Below, one piece after another: positions 19,812 to 30,226 of a DNA stretch of 64,000 nucleotides. This DNA is from Galdieria partita (Eukaryota; Rhodophyta; Bangiophyceae; Galdieriales; Galdieriaceae). Every line of letters starts with the position of its first letter. Position 1 is the stretch's first letter. The notes under the pieces were generated by a model, which had not been told where the DNA came from, did no database searches, and worked only from the letters and a program-made list of their open reading frames with translations. A program made the translations under genes and the position numbers. The DNA is taken from the NCBI GenBank assembly GCA_025991245.1, contig BQMJ01000074.1:80729-144728 (forward strand). The letters run 5' to 3'.

Positions 19812-21376
19812 ATGGAAACTAAACCTCGAACTATCCATGAAATAGTAGATTGGAAGCGTTTGATTCTCATTGCTTTGGGTTTATGTGGAATACAGTTCTG
19901 TTGGGCTATACAAGTTGGACATACAACCAGAACTTTACTGGAATTGGGACTTGCTCCGAATCTTGTTTCTATGGCTTGGTTAGCAGGACCTATTGCTGGT
20001 ATAATTGTTCAACCCATAGTAGGCTCACTATCAGATCGCTATCAGACTAGAATAGGGAAGAGAACTCCCTACATCCTGGCAGGTTCGTTCTTCTCAGCCA
20101 TTGCTTTGTTATTCTTTGGCAACGCAGTAAAACTGGGAAAATGGTTGGGAGATGAAGAAACTGAGGAATTGGACAATCAAAGTGTTGTTCGTTATGGACT
20201 CGTAATCGCAATCGTCTCATTTTGGCTATTAGACTTTTCACTGAATGCCGCGCAAGGTCCTCTACGAGCACTCATGGCAGATATTGCTTCGTCACAACAA
20301 CAAGAACAAGGCAATGCCTTTTTTGCACTTATGACCGGAATTGGAAACCTATTGGGAAATGGTTTAGGATCTCTTCAGTTATCTGAATATGTGAGTTTTG
20401 CTTCTTCAGATATTTGTGCTTTGTATACTATGGGAGCCATTATGATTAGCATAACCAGCTCTATTTGTGTCTTTTATGCAAGAGAAAAGGATCGTCTTTC
20501 ACCAACAGCAGCTTGTCATCATCGGAGTCATTACTTGACATTTACAAGTGAAGAGAATGAACCCATGGAAGAGTCGAATAATTTAGACTTCCAAAGAGAA
20601 GAAGATGGAGGTTTGAAAGATATTATCTCAAGTGCTCCATCTCCGTTTTGGAAGCTGTTTTTGATACAATGCTTTACTTGGTTTGCGTGGTTTACAGAAT
20701 TTGTTTTTATGACTTCTTGGATGGGTAGTGAAGTAATGCAAGGAAATCCCAACGCGCAAGAGAATTCTAAAGCTCGTTCAGTCTTTGATTATGGAGTGAG
20801 AATGGGAAATGTTGGGCTATCCTTGCAATCATTGACATCTATTGCTTATTCTTTGGTGTTACCCAACCTTGTCAAACTATTGGATATCAAGTATTGCTAT
20901 TTTTGGACTCAGTTCTTAATGGTGAGTAAACATTCTATGGAAATATGGCTCATCCTATCAAGGGCTTTTGTCTTTGTTCGACACCGATATTGACCAACTT
21001 GCATTCCATCCTATGGTCCATCATTTGTATCGCTTTGTTGGGCTTACCCTGGGCTTCAACTATGACTGTAAGTAACTCCAAGTTGTCTCTACTCATATTC
21101 ATTCCTATAACAGATCCCTTGGGCCATAATATCTCGTACTTTGAGAACAAAGGCACCAGAAAGAATTGGAATGTATTCTACGATATTCAACCTTAGTCAG
21201 TGCTTTCCAGAAATTTTGGTTTCTATCATTGCAGAGGTACGAACAAAGACTTGTGTGGAACTGATCTCAACAACTAGTAGAAATTATTGGCACATTTGAA
21301 TAGACAAACTATGATACTGGCGATGGGAGGTGTGATGGCAATGTTAGGTTCTTTGTTGATATTGACAACATTGTAA
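19812..21376 (+). CDS. SUT/SLC45-type sugar-proton symporter (GPH family)
   Basis: Four exons (19812-20921, 20963-21067, 21114-21236, 21281-21376; introns 41, 46 and 44 nt) give 477 residues with about 12 membrane segments. SUT/SLC45 hallmarks are clear: FCWAIQVGHTTRTLLELGL in TM1, GPIAGIIVQPIVGSLSD then RIGKRTPYI in loop 2-3, NAAQGPLRALMADI in TM4, and WFAWFTEFVFMTSWMG in TM7. The family carries sucrose, maltose or other sugars with protons across plasma or vacuolar membranes. Odd point: the acidic residue in the plant DTDWMG motif is Ser here (MTSWMG). Substrate cannot be predicted. The stop codon lies only 3 nt from that of the convergent SAM-domain gene, so the two transcripts must overlap at their 3' ends. 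Confidence 0.88.
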
Positions 21377-21379
21377 CAA

Positions 21380-22165
21380 TCATTCATCGATATCTAACAA
21401 TAACATGATACGCTTTCTATCTCCAATACAGTTGATTCCCATTTCCTTGAGGTCTTGTTCAGTCAGCTGAGATAAAACTTGTCCATCAATAGCATGTTCA
21501 AGGAATAAACTGGAATAGCTTTGCAATCCATTTTTGCTTAATATCTCTGCAATTTGTTCCACACTGTACCATTCTCTTGTCGATAGACTAGTTGGTAAAG
21601 ACAGCTTTTTAGAGGAGACAATAGACACCTTGTTCCCCTTGTCTGGTTTGACAAGTTCCCAACAAATATAAACAAAGATAAAAGAAGGAACAGAATAACG
21701 CAACAATGCAAATAAATAAAGTGATAATACTCTTAAGCAACTTAAAACTAAGGTCCCACCAACCAGAGTTCCAAACTTGAGACAATGTAACAACAACAAG
21801 GGAGGAGCCAACCAACCAGGTCGTATACCAGGCCAAGCCACTAAACCAAGTGATATGTATTTGCGGATAGTCTGCAACGCTACATAAGTATATATGAGTT
21901 GAACACTAACAAAAAGGCATAACAACGTGATAGAAACATATTTGACTGGTTTGTTCCAACGGGTATGGGAAAAGTGATTGTCTTCAACCTTGTACTCCTC
22001 CTGATGGGAACATTTCAAAACAAAATAGAAAGAATAACCAACTACTCTTTTTGCTTTCCCAGTAAAGCGAGCTGCAATGTTCTGTGGTTTTGTGTGGAAA
22101 CAAAGAGACTTGTGGACCACTCGATAAAGTGGAACACCAAAACATAACACTGAAATACCATTCAT
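21380..22165 (-). CDS. Multi-pass membrane protein with C-terminal SAM domain
   Basis: 261 residues from ATG 22165. An in-frame ATG at 22213 would overlap the end of the upstream gene by 28 bp, so I prefer the downstream start. Residues about 60-180 contain three or four hydrophobic segments, for example VSITLLCLFVSVQLIYTYVA and LSLYLFALLRYSVPSFIFVY. The last 65 residues form a SAM domain (WSVEQIAEIL-type start, here YSVEQIAEILSKNGLQSYSS, then EQDLKEMGINCIGDRKRIM), a module for protein-protein or oligomer contacts. Membrane-anchored SAM proteins exist in several lineages but I cannot name a family. It starts 20 nt after the stop codon of the ACF1-like gene on the same strand. Confidence 0.75.
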   Translation of the reverse strand: MNGISVLCFGVPLYRVVHKSLCFHTKPQNIAARFTGKAKRVVGYSFYFVLKCSHQEEYKVEDNHFSHTRWNKPVKYVSITLLCLFVSVQLIYTYVALQTIRKYISLGLVAWPGIRPGWLAPPLLLLHCLKFGTLVGGTLVLSCLRVLSLYLFALLRYSVPSFIFVYICWELVKPDKGNKVSIVSSKKLSLPTSLSTREWYSVEQIAEILSKNGLQSYSSLFLEHAIDGQVLSQLTEQDLKEMGINCIGDRKRIMLLLDIDE

Positions 22166-22185
22166 CGAAAAACTCAATTCCGTCT

Positions 22186-24357
22186 TTACTTCCTTACAAC
22201 GTTGGGATAACATAAAAACCTTTCCAAGTCGTCTTGTCGTGAACGAAGTCTTTTCGATTGATAAAAAGACTCTTTCATCGCTTCTCTTCGCTTCAACATA
22301 TGAACAATATTCGAAAATCGACGGTCTAAATGCTTCTTCAAAAGGGCCTCTCCACTAACTCTTTCATTTAAGTAGTCATATAATAAATGCAATTGTTTGC
22401 GAGAATTATAATAACCCCAATGACTGATTCCACATCGCAGCTCAGGAACTTCAACAAATAAAATACCTTCTTGTTCTAAGAGCCAATATCTTCGAAGACA
22501 GCGATCCACTCCTAATGGATGCCACCTCAAATATGGAGAACGAACTGAACGACCTAATTGTTTTCCTAGACTTTCACTCGATGCTCGATATTTCTTTTCT
22601 AACAAGGCAATCTTTTCTAAAAGTCTGCGCTCTTCATTTCTTGCTTCGCTCTCTTTCTCTCGTTGCTCCTGTCGATGCTTTTCTTCTCTTAGACTCATTT
22701 GTCTCTTACTAAGGGTCCTTGTTCCTGCTGCTGATAACTTGTTGCTCTCTTCATTTTCATTCGTATTTACATAATCGATGGAATCACCAAGTATACGGGA
22801 ATCTTTCAAATGACCAAAAATGTCTTCATGACTAGAATAAAGATTGCCATTCTCTTTCATTCCATGAGACTCCCTGTACTTTTCTAAAATTTGTTTGGTT
22901 TGCTCAATCTCACTTTCTAAGCTCTGTCTTTCTTCTATAATCTCCATTCTCTTCCTCTTTCTCTTATCCTGCATTTCTTCCAACTCGTTTTCGACCAACT
23001 TTCGTATAGGTTCTGCTCCTAAAGCAATATCACACAACATTCTCAAAAATACGAGACGTTCTGATGCATTCAAATTTCGATATCCTTTGTCCTCTATCCA
23101 ACGACTCAGCAAATCCTCGATAAAATTCACAGAATCTGCTTCTCCATTAGGGTTAAAATTTGACTGTGCAATATAATGAAGATAATTTTCACCACCTGAG
23201 ATGTTTTGCAACTCAAAACGAACAATTCGAACCAACACAGTTTCCCATCCACTCCTTCGTTCCGCGTCGCTCTTCATACGTGAACCCGAGCTTTCTGGAA
23301 CATCTTCATGATTTTCTAAAGATAAAATAACCAATTGATGAAACAAACAGTCAAGAAGAGCATTTCTGTCGTGGTAGCACAAGGCCTTCTCTAAATCAAA
23401 AAGAGAAAAAGGTACGAGGCCAAGTTGATCACCAAATACATGAGCCACCTCCCAGACATAAACAACGTCTCCATAGACATGAGAAGGAATCTTCGAAGAG
23501 TACGTAGGTTCTGGCCACAAACAGTCATCTTGAGACCTGATAAGTTCGTCCATCCAATGACTCCATCTATCTATCGAAGGACAATTGCAAAGATAAGTAC
23601 CATTATTCACGGTTTCATTAACCAATGGATTCCCTTTCCCATCATGACCTTGCAAGTTGAATATCGATACCTTATTTGTAGGATCATACCCAATAAGTCC
23701 AAACTTATTCGCAAGTTCAGGTTTGACCAATAATGGAGCTTCCTTTTGTTGTTCTCGAGACGAAATTTCACGAATTTTCAACTTGAGCGTTACTTTAGAA
23801 ACAGGCGGCTTGTTCTTCTTTCCCAGTTCAACCGAAAGTTTTTCAATTACTTGGTTGGTTTCCACGTCCATAAGCTGGTATGTCAACTGAAAAGTTGAAA
23901 GTTGTAAAAACTCCTCAGCTCTCTTTTCTTTAAAAGGCTTCCCAGTGTTGGATAGTATATTGGTTACTTGCCATTCTCTACCATTATAACTTAATTTTTC
24001 ACCTACACAGTAATATTTTTTGAATCGAACATAGGCAGCTTCCACCAGCTGCTCCAAACGGAGATAAGAGAGATGAATCAAACGACAAAGAGGTTCCAAG
24101 TATATTTCATCATTAAACTCTTGACTTACTTTCCATGAAGCTTCTTTCTCTGACGCAAGTGCTTCTTGAAAAGTGAGACCGCTCTTTCCTGTAATTGGAC
24201 AAGTCCAGTTACGACTTTTGCACATGAGTAACCTTTCGAGATAAGACTCATAGTCCTGAAATACTTCTCCTGTTATATTCAGATAAAAATATTGTGCTTT
24301 AGGGTTTATATCTTTTATAGCAGTTGGCTGAAATGGTTTCCGGTTGTAAAGCGGCAT
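22186..24357 (-). CDS. ACF1/BAZ1-like ISWI partner (WAC-DDT-WHIM)
   Basis: Intronless, 723 residues. The N terminus (MPLYNRKPFQP, GEVFQDYESYLERLL, CKSRNWTCPITGKSGLTFQE) is the WAC domain of ACF1/BAZ1A and WSTF, which contacts DNA. A DDT domain lies at about residues 295-350 (VYVWEVAHVFGDQLGLVPFS), and WHIM motifs follow (ASERLVFLRMLCDIALG at about 430; YLRWHPLGVDRCLRRYWLL at about 635), with a long charged coiled coil between. DDT and WHIM together bind the ISWI ATPase and act as a spacing ruler for nucleosome remodelling. The PHD fingers and bromodomain of animal ACF1 are absent, so this is a minimal version. It starts 43 nt after the PRP6 stop and ends 20 nt before the SAM gene, all on the minus strand. 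Confidence 0.9.
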   Translation of the reverse strand: MPLYNRKPFQPTAIKDINPKAQYFYLNITGEVFQDYESYLERLLMCKSRNWTCPITGKSGLTFQEALASEKEASWKVSQEFNDEIYLEPLCRLIHLSYLRLEQLVEAAYVRFKKYYCVGEKLSYNGREWQVTNILSNTGKPFKEKRAEEFLQLSTFQLTYQLMDVETNQVIEKLSVELGKKNKPPVSKVTLKLKIREISSREQQKEAPLLVKPELANKFGLIGYDPTNKVSIFNLQGHDGKGNPLVNETVNNGTYLCNCPSIDRWSHWMDELIRSQDDCLWPEPTYSSKIPSHVYGDVVYVWEVAHVFGDQLGLVPFSLFDLEKALCYHDRNALLDCLFHQLVILSLENHEDVPESSGSRMKSDAERRSGWETVLVRIVRFELQNISGGENYLHYIAQSNFNPNGEADSVNFIEDLLSRWIEDKGYRNLNASERLVFLRMLCDIALGAEPIRKLVENELEEMQDKRKRKRMEIIEERQSLESEIEQTKQILEKYRESHGMKENGNLYSSHEDIFGHLKDSRILGDSIDYVNTNENEESNKLSAAGTRTLSKRQMSLREEKHRQEQREKESEARNEERRLLEKIALLEKKYRASSESLGKQLGRSVRSPYLRWHPLGVDRCLRRYWLLEQEGILFVEVPELRCGISHWGYYNSRKQLHLLYDYLNERVSGEALLKKHLDRRFSNIVHMLKRREAMKESFYQSKRLRSRQDDLERFLCYPNVVRK

Positions 24358-24400
24358 TTTGGTTATTGACCGAACATTTTTGAAAAAAGTCCAATTGCTT

Positions 24401-27382
24401 TTATGTAAAAGAATCGAAATAATGTGAAACTTTTTCCAACACTTGCAATGTAGTTAAATGTACATTTTCTAAAGCTTTTCTAACTTTACACCATCGAGTG
24501 CCTTTCCTAGGTGGATGACTCTCGACTTGACTTTCTATCTCCTTTATTTCAGACTCTCCGTTTTCCTTCTTCTCAAAAGCATACCAAGCAGCCCAAGAGT
24601 CACCCAACTCTGAGTCTAAAGCTACCGCCCTCTGAAACCAAGATCGGGCTTTTTCTATCTTGTGCTCACCCCAAAACAATCTAGCAACTGCAATCATAAC
24701 ATGAGGATCCCTATCACAGCGAGTTAAAGCATCCACGGATCGTGCTCTTCTCTGCTTTGACGATTCCAACTCAATAGCAACTGCCCATAAACGCCCTGAA
24801 TCGGGACATTCTTGCAAAGCCTTTGATAAGATACTTAAAGCACTCTTGGAAGTTGTCTTGCTTAAAAACTGACCCTCTGTGCTAAGAGGACGTTGACTCT
24901 TTGCAATTCTCTCTTCCAACCATATAGACTCTTCCCATAATATATCTACATTGGGTAACTTCTGCCTTGCTTTTTCTAAAATTGCACGTGCTCTAGTCCA
25001 CTTGTTTGCCTTCTCTTCTAAATATGCCAAACTGACCCATAGAGGAACACAAGTAGGACAGTGTTGGAGACCTGAAGAATAGGCAGCTCTGGCCTCTTCA
25101 TATTGTGGCGGTTCTTGTCGTTCGTGCCATTGACCAAGCATTAACCACAACTTGGGTTCCTCTGGGTGCTTTGAAAGACCCTGCTCTAAAAGATCTCTTT
25201 CTGCTTCAACACAACCTGCTTCTCTTTCTAGTAAAGCAGATTTGTAATATACTCTTCCAGAATCTGCTTCCGAATTCCTTGCTCGAGAGGCAAGTATACG
25301 TGCGCGATCTAGTTCTCCTGCTTGCTTTTCAAGAGCAACTGCCTCCAACCAAATAGTCTCAGAACCTGGATTGGAAGAAAAGGCTTCATGAAGAACAGCC
25401 CTGGCTCCATCCGCATCGTGATGTCTCCATTTCTCGTTTGCTGCTAGTAGCCAAAGCTTCTCCGCACGAGGACAATATGCAACTGCACGTCTTAATAGTT
25501 CATCAACAACCCTGAAAGTACCATGTTCCTTTTCAAAATGTGCTGCTCGGAGCCAAAGGTTATCTCTACCGGGAAAAGTAGATACAAGCCTAGCAAAAAG
25601 TGCTCGAGCACACATAAAATAGCCTTCCTTCTCCGCAGCTTCGGCATCACTTAACCAGATCCGCTCTCGATCTACTTCATCAATTCCCAAGTTGCTAGAA
25701 AAATGAATAATATATCGGGCAGTTCTGTAATATCCACCTGATTCCGATTCTTTCGCTTCCTTCAACCATCTCTCTCTATCTACAATTTGTTGTTTGATAG
25801 AAAGTGTCTTCACCGCCCTTTCAATAATTCTTGTCACACTACTTTGTGGATTCTCATTCTTCGCTTCTTCCAAATAAATATCGAATATTTTATCTTGTTC
25901 TATATTGTCAACCTGATGTTCATAAACAGCATTAGCAGATGACTGCTGTTCATTTTCGTGCGCTTCTTCCAATTTGGCTGCAGTAATCCATATCAAGGGC
26001 TCAGCTGGTATTGCCTCTCGAGCTTTGTTTAATATAACTTTCGCGTTTTCATAGCTTTCCAAACGAGCCAATGCTATCCATAATTCTGTCGCATGTGGAA
26101 CACATTCTACTGCTCGTGTTAGCAGAATTCTCGCACCCTCGGGAGGTTCAAGTTCAATGGCTGCACTCCAAAGTCTAGCAGAAGTAGGGATAATTTCCAA
26201 GGCTTTCCTTAGAATTCTCTTCTTTTGGGTAACATCCGACTCAATTGCTGCGGCTTGAAGCCATATCTTTATGCTTCCAGGGACACGTCCTCGTTGAACG
26301 GCTGATGCCAACACCTGTTTTGCTTGTTCCTGTGGATATAAACGAGCAGCTTCAAGCCATACATCTTCGGAAGTTGGACACTTTTGACAACCTTCCGTTA
26401 TAAGTGCACGTGCATCACTTATTCTTCCCGCGATTTCTTCCAGTCTCGCTGCAGCAATCCAACCGGGAGCATGTTTCGGATTGGTGGATGTAACCGACTT
26501 GAGAAGCAATCTGGCCTTCTTGATATCACCTATTTCTGACTCCGAAGTAATGCGCATTCCAGCCAATTCAGTAAGGTAGCCTTTAGGGTCCACTACGGTT
26601 TGACCAGATACAGAATCGGATATTCTATCTAACTTTAATCCCAACACTGCACCACGACCTTCTCCAATAGAAGCCAAGTCTGTTGAAATTCCTTGCGTTT
26701 TTGACAATGTACCAATACTGGAGTCAAAAGTTCTTTCCTTATGAGCACTTTCAATAACAGAATCCGGAACTGGGGTATACTTTTCAAGTTTCTGTTTCTT
26801 CACTCTATAGTCTCCAATTTCAGGTATAGAGGCCCATTCTTCTTCAGAGACTTGTGCTAGTCCTCTCTTCAAGTCCGCAAATTGTTGTTCCAAAGAAGGA
26901 TTCTCGCTTCTGTATCTCTTTAGTTCTTCGTTAATTCTCTCCTCGCGTTGTCTTTGTCTTCTACTTTCCATTCGCTTTTCAACAGCCTCATAAATTTCGT
27001 CTGCCTCTCTGTCGTCTTCGTCGTATACTGTATTGGCAAATAAACCTTGCTCTTCGTCATCCAGGGGACGCCCGTCATCGTCCTCTTCAACAGGCTCGTC
27101 ATCATATTCTTGTTGCTGAGAAATAAAAGATCTTGCCGCTGCTGCCTGTCTTGCCAAAGTTTCTCTTCTTGTATCTCCCAAACCTCTACCTCTACCGGCA
27201 ACATAACCCGGAGGAGGTGTACCAAACTTTGCACCAGCATCAGGGACTGGCATTTCGCTAAAATTATTCGCTCTTAGACTATATTCAGGGTTTGTAACAA
27301 ATCCTGTTGCTCCTCTACCTCTTCCTGGAATATAATCTTCAGGAGTTGGCTCCTGAAAGGTTCTTGGAGGTCTATTCAACAT
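24401..27382 (-). CDS. PRPF6: U4/U6-U5 tri-snRNP splicing factor PRP6/PRPF6
   Basis: Bridges U5 and U4/U6 snRNPs in the spliceosomal tri-snRNP. Intronless, 993 residues from ATG 27382; the frame extends 30 nt upstream only with a TTG. The N terminus is the PRP1/PRP6 N domain (NRPPRTFQEPTPEDYIPGRG, then PPGYVAGRGRG and a DDEEQGLFANTVYDEDDREA acidic segment). From about residue 270 to the end runs a HAT/TPR-like solenoid with repeated W-x-x-A...P...LW units, for example HAPGWIAAARLEE, SEDVWLEAARLYP and ATELWIALARLES. Length agrees with the family (about 900-1000). The gene heads a tight same-strand series with the ACF1-like and SAM genes. Its promoter region is shared with the divergent gene at 27649. 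Confidence 0.95.
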   Translation of the reverse strand: MLNRPPRTFQEPTPEDYIPGRGRGATGFVTNPEYSLRANNFSEMPVPDAGAKFGTPPPGYVAGRGRGLGDTRRETLARQAAAARSFISQQQEYDDEPVEEDDDGRPLDDEEQGLFANTVYDEDDREADEIYEAVEKRMESRRQRQREERINEELKRYRSENPSLEQQFADLKRGLAQVSEEEWASIPEIGDYRVKKQKLEKYTPVPDSVIESAHKERTFDSSIGTLSKTQGISTDLASIGEGRGAVLGLKLDRISDSVSGQTVVDPKGYLTELAGMRITSESEIGDIKKARLLLKSVTSTNPKHAPGWIAAARLEEIAGRISDARALITEGCQKCPTSEDVWLEAARLYPQEQAKQVLASAVQRGRVPGSIKIWLQAAAIESDVTQKKRILRKALEIIPTSARLWSAAIELEPPEGARILLTRAVECVPHATELWIALARLESYENAKVILNKAREAIPAEPLIWITAAKLEEAHENEQQSSANAVYEHQVDNIEQDKIFDIYLEEAKNENPQSSVTRIIERAVKTLSIKQQIVDRERWLKEAKESESGGYYRTARYIIHFSSNLGIDEVDRERIWLSDAEAAEKEGYFMCARALFARLVSTFPGRDNLWLRAAHFEKEHGTFRVVDELLRRAVAYCPRAEKLWLLAANEKWRHHDADGARAVLHEAFSSNPGSETIWLEAVALEKQAGELDRARILASRARNSEADSGRVYYKSALLEREAGCVEAERDLLEQGLSKHPEEPKLWLMLGQWHERQEPPQYEEARAAYSSGLQHCPTCVPLWVSLAYLEEKANKWTRARAILEKARQKLPNVDILWEESIWLEERIAKSQRPLSTEGQFLSKTTSKSALSILSKALQECPDSGRLWAVAIELESSKQRRARSVDALTRCDRDPHVMIAVARLFWGEHKIEKARSWFQRAVALDSELGDSWAAWYAFEKKENGESEIKEIESQVESHPPRKGTRWCKVRKALENVHLTTLQVLEKVSHYFDSFT

Positions 27383-27448
27383 TTCGCGCTTCTCCCACAC
27401 AACACCAATCAATAGGAATCGTCAAGTTTCATCACAATCTTTCAGTAT

Positions 27449-27646
27449 ATGAACCCAGTCCTGGAAACGACAAAAGGAATGAAGTTTGTAACTAGTGCAT
27501 TTGAAGGAAAGACTTGTGATGTTGATAAACATGAGAGTCATTTTTTGAATATGGAAGAGTCCATCTATATAGAACAACCAACAGTCCCAGGACAAGAGAG
27601 AGAGAGAGTCAGATCCCCCTCATTCAACTTAAAATTGCCCGCTTAG
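27449..27646 (+). promoter_or_regulatory. Upstream open frame before the 27649 gene
   Basis: A 65-codon ATG-started frame ends with TAG only 2 nt before the ATG of the next gene, in a different frame. It contains a short GA-rich run. It lies in the divergent 266-bp region between PRP6 and that gene. If transcribed, it would be an upstream ORF; I find no splice pair joining it in frame. Confidence 0.3.
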
Positions 27647-27648
27647 CA

Positions 27649-29014
27649 ATGTATTCGTGGCCACTTCACTCCGGAGAAGAAGAACAAGACAGAAGAGTTT
27701 CGATGACTTCAATGAAAAGAGATAAAAATGAAGAAAATTCTACAAAAGTTGAAGAGAATAACACAACGGTGTCGGAAAGCTTTGTTGAAATTCAACAACT
27801 CTCACAAGGCAAGAGGAAGAATGAAACAGCATTCTCTTCTAGAAGCAGTGCAACTTTTTCAATGAGAAGCTTCAATCAGACTAAAAATATAGTTTGTACA
27901 AGTGAAGAACAACCACTACTACCTCCTCATGGAACAATTGTTCATTTGTACTCTTCTGAAGATTCACAGCTGCTATGTGCCAAGTGTATTAACGAAGTTT
28001 GGTACTTGGATTGTGAAGAGAGTGGCGAAACAGGTTTGCCCGCGACTCAATTTATCCTGATTCGAACAAATGGATTTGTTGGATTCCGTTCTTGTATTGC
28101 GAATGGTTGTCTATTACAATGCAACAACAAACATGAGTTGCGTTTCACAAACCCCAAGTTTGAACTTTGGGAGAAATGGGAATATGAAAATAACGGGATT
28201 CGAAACGCAAAATTTAAAAAGATTTTCATTCCAATCAGAATAGTTCCTTTTTCTTTGAGAACATCCAGCAGAGAAGAGTTTGTGGAGGCACTGGAACAAA
28301 GTCGAAAGTCATTAGACCAAGTTTGTGCACGAGAACTATCTTTGCAAGATGAACGAAAGAAATTAAATGAAGAGTTGGAACATATCAAACGAAAATTTCA
28401 AGAATTGGAAGCAGAAAAACGAGAACTTGTTACAGAGAATACAAATAGGACAAATGAACTAAAGTCACTTCGGATTCAACTCGAAAAGTTGGAAAATTCC
28501 TATCATCGAACTTGCCTTAATTACAATTCCTCTTTGGATCATATTCATAGCCTTCAAAAGAGGGTTGAAGAGCTAGATTCTCAGAATAAGACATTACAGG
28601 AACAGGCAAGTTTGTCAGTTATATTGGAATATACAGAATTTCAATTTTGAATAGGTTCAAGAACAAAGCAATCTTTCCGAGTTATGGTCGGAGAGATGCA
28701 AAGCAGAAGAAGAATATAAAAATGACTTTATGAGACGTCTGCAAGGTACTTTGTTTTCAGTTTCATACAGTTTAATGAATATATGACCTATATGATCTCT
28801 AGTCAAAGAAGAGCAAGTTAGTGAACTTGAAGTAGAAGTTATTAATCTCAAAGAGCAGATAAAGTCCAAAGAGAGATTATTGGTTGCTGCACAGAAGAAT
28901 CTTCGTTCTTTGCGTGAAACTCTTTCCAATGTTGACATTTCCGAGACTAGTAAAAGGTCAGATCACGAATATAATACATCAGTTCCTGATATTCCTGGCA
29001 ACATTGATATTTAG
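27649..29014 (+). CDS. Unrecognised coiled-coil protein with a compact N-terminal domain
   Basis: Three exons (27649-28605, 28655-28745, 28803-29014) give 419 residues. The first intron is GC-AG: donor gcaagt after CAG, 49 nt long. Reading through would stop within 15 codons, whereas splicing continues the heptad pattern in phase. Residues 1-80 are polar. Residues about 85-185 look like a small beta-rich domain (GTIVHLYSSEDSQLLCAKC, QFILIRTNGFVGFRSCIANG) resembling a beta-trefoil or fascin-like fold. From about 210 to 400 the protein is a long coiled coil (LEHIKRKFQELEAEKRELV). I do not recognise a family. The likely role is structural or scaffolding, on general grounds only. Confidence 0.65.
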
Positions 29015-29137
29015 TAATTTTAAGATACAGATTAAGTTGCTGTTTATTTGAATGGTTGGGATACGTGGGAATATGAATAAATGATACAAGTTGATCGACG
29101 AGTTGATATTGTTCGTGGCAACATTTTGATATTTATT

Positions 29138-30226
29138 TTAAATACGATAATTTTTAGGAGGTACTTGTATATAACTGAAGTATGCAGCTTTAAACTGTTC
29201 GAGAAAGATAAAAGTAAATATCGTTTGTGGACCAAGTCGTAAAAAGTACGGAAGGAATCCTTTCCAAAGAGAAAATAAGCCCTCATATCTTATTGTCTTC
29301 CATATACAATCCAGCATTCCTCGATATGGAGGCCCTTTGCTCGTTTCCATATTTTGCAATCGAGTCTTGGCAACATCGAATGGAAGACTTACTAAACTGG
29401 CAATCAATCCAGATATAGTAGAAGCACTTATATGTGCGGCAATTCCATCTTTTAGAATCTTTGCATCAATAATTACTTCTTTTGCTTGATCATAACTTGC
29501 CAATTGTGCTGCATTTAGAGCCATAGCACGACCTACAGTTGGTATGCAACCTCTCCATAGGGTTACCACACCTTCTTCACGAACAACTCTTATTAGAGCA
29601 TCAAATACGTGCTTGTAACTATCCCACATGATGACTATTGAAACTCTTATAAAATATACGTTTCACATACCCACGACGCTGTTCTACTGGAAGACGACCA
29701 TCAGCAGTCATGCGGACTAGCTGCAAAAGTAACTTGAGCAACTTGATAGTGAGGAATAAGAAACTTACAACTACATCTGCTGGAGTTCCGACAAGGGCTC
29801 CACAAGCACCTGCAGTAAGACCAGCTATTACTTTAAGATGAAAAGCAGGAGAACCTCCAGAATGTATCGACAAATGTTCTTTTACAACTCCAAAAACTCC
29901 TAGACGAGTAGTAGTATATGTCACTTGACGCAATAAGGCAGCAGATAATCCTTGATACAATCCAAAGAAACCTTCTCTACGAACAATAGTTACGACAGCA
30001 CTGGTAAACCCACGATGGTCCGCAGGTCTTCCTCCTTCCCCAGAAAGTTGTAGTCTTGTCTTTAGCAGATCAAAAGGCTGAATGATCAGAGTTGCACATA
30101 TGCCGCTATATAGTCCTCAATAAAAACCGATATTATAACGAATACAAAATACCTCAAGCCCCCGAATAAAAACTGCAAATAACTTGGCAAAGGTTGGTTT
30201 CTTGCTGCAGTGGTGGTAGTGGTCAT
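29138..30226 (-). CDS. Mitochondrial 2-oxoglutarate/malate carrier (SLC25A11-like)
   Basis: Inner-membrane antiporter exchanging 2-oxoglutarate or other dicarboxylates for malate. Four exons (30226-30153, 30105-29769, 29720-29671, 29618-29138; introns 47, 48 and 52 nt) give 313 residues, standard for SLC25. Three carrier repeats each have the PxDxxxxR-type signature: QPFDLLKTRLQ, TPADVVLVRM and LPFDVAKTRLQ. The run MTADGRLPVEQRRGY followed by ALIRVVREEGVVTLWRGC is nearly diagnostic for the oxoglutarate carrier subgroup, as is SLWKGFLPYFLRLGP near the end. The acceptor of the last intron is the second of two nearby TAGs; only this one restores RRGYKHVF. Convergent with the preceding gene, 123 bp apart. 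Confidence 0.93.
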
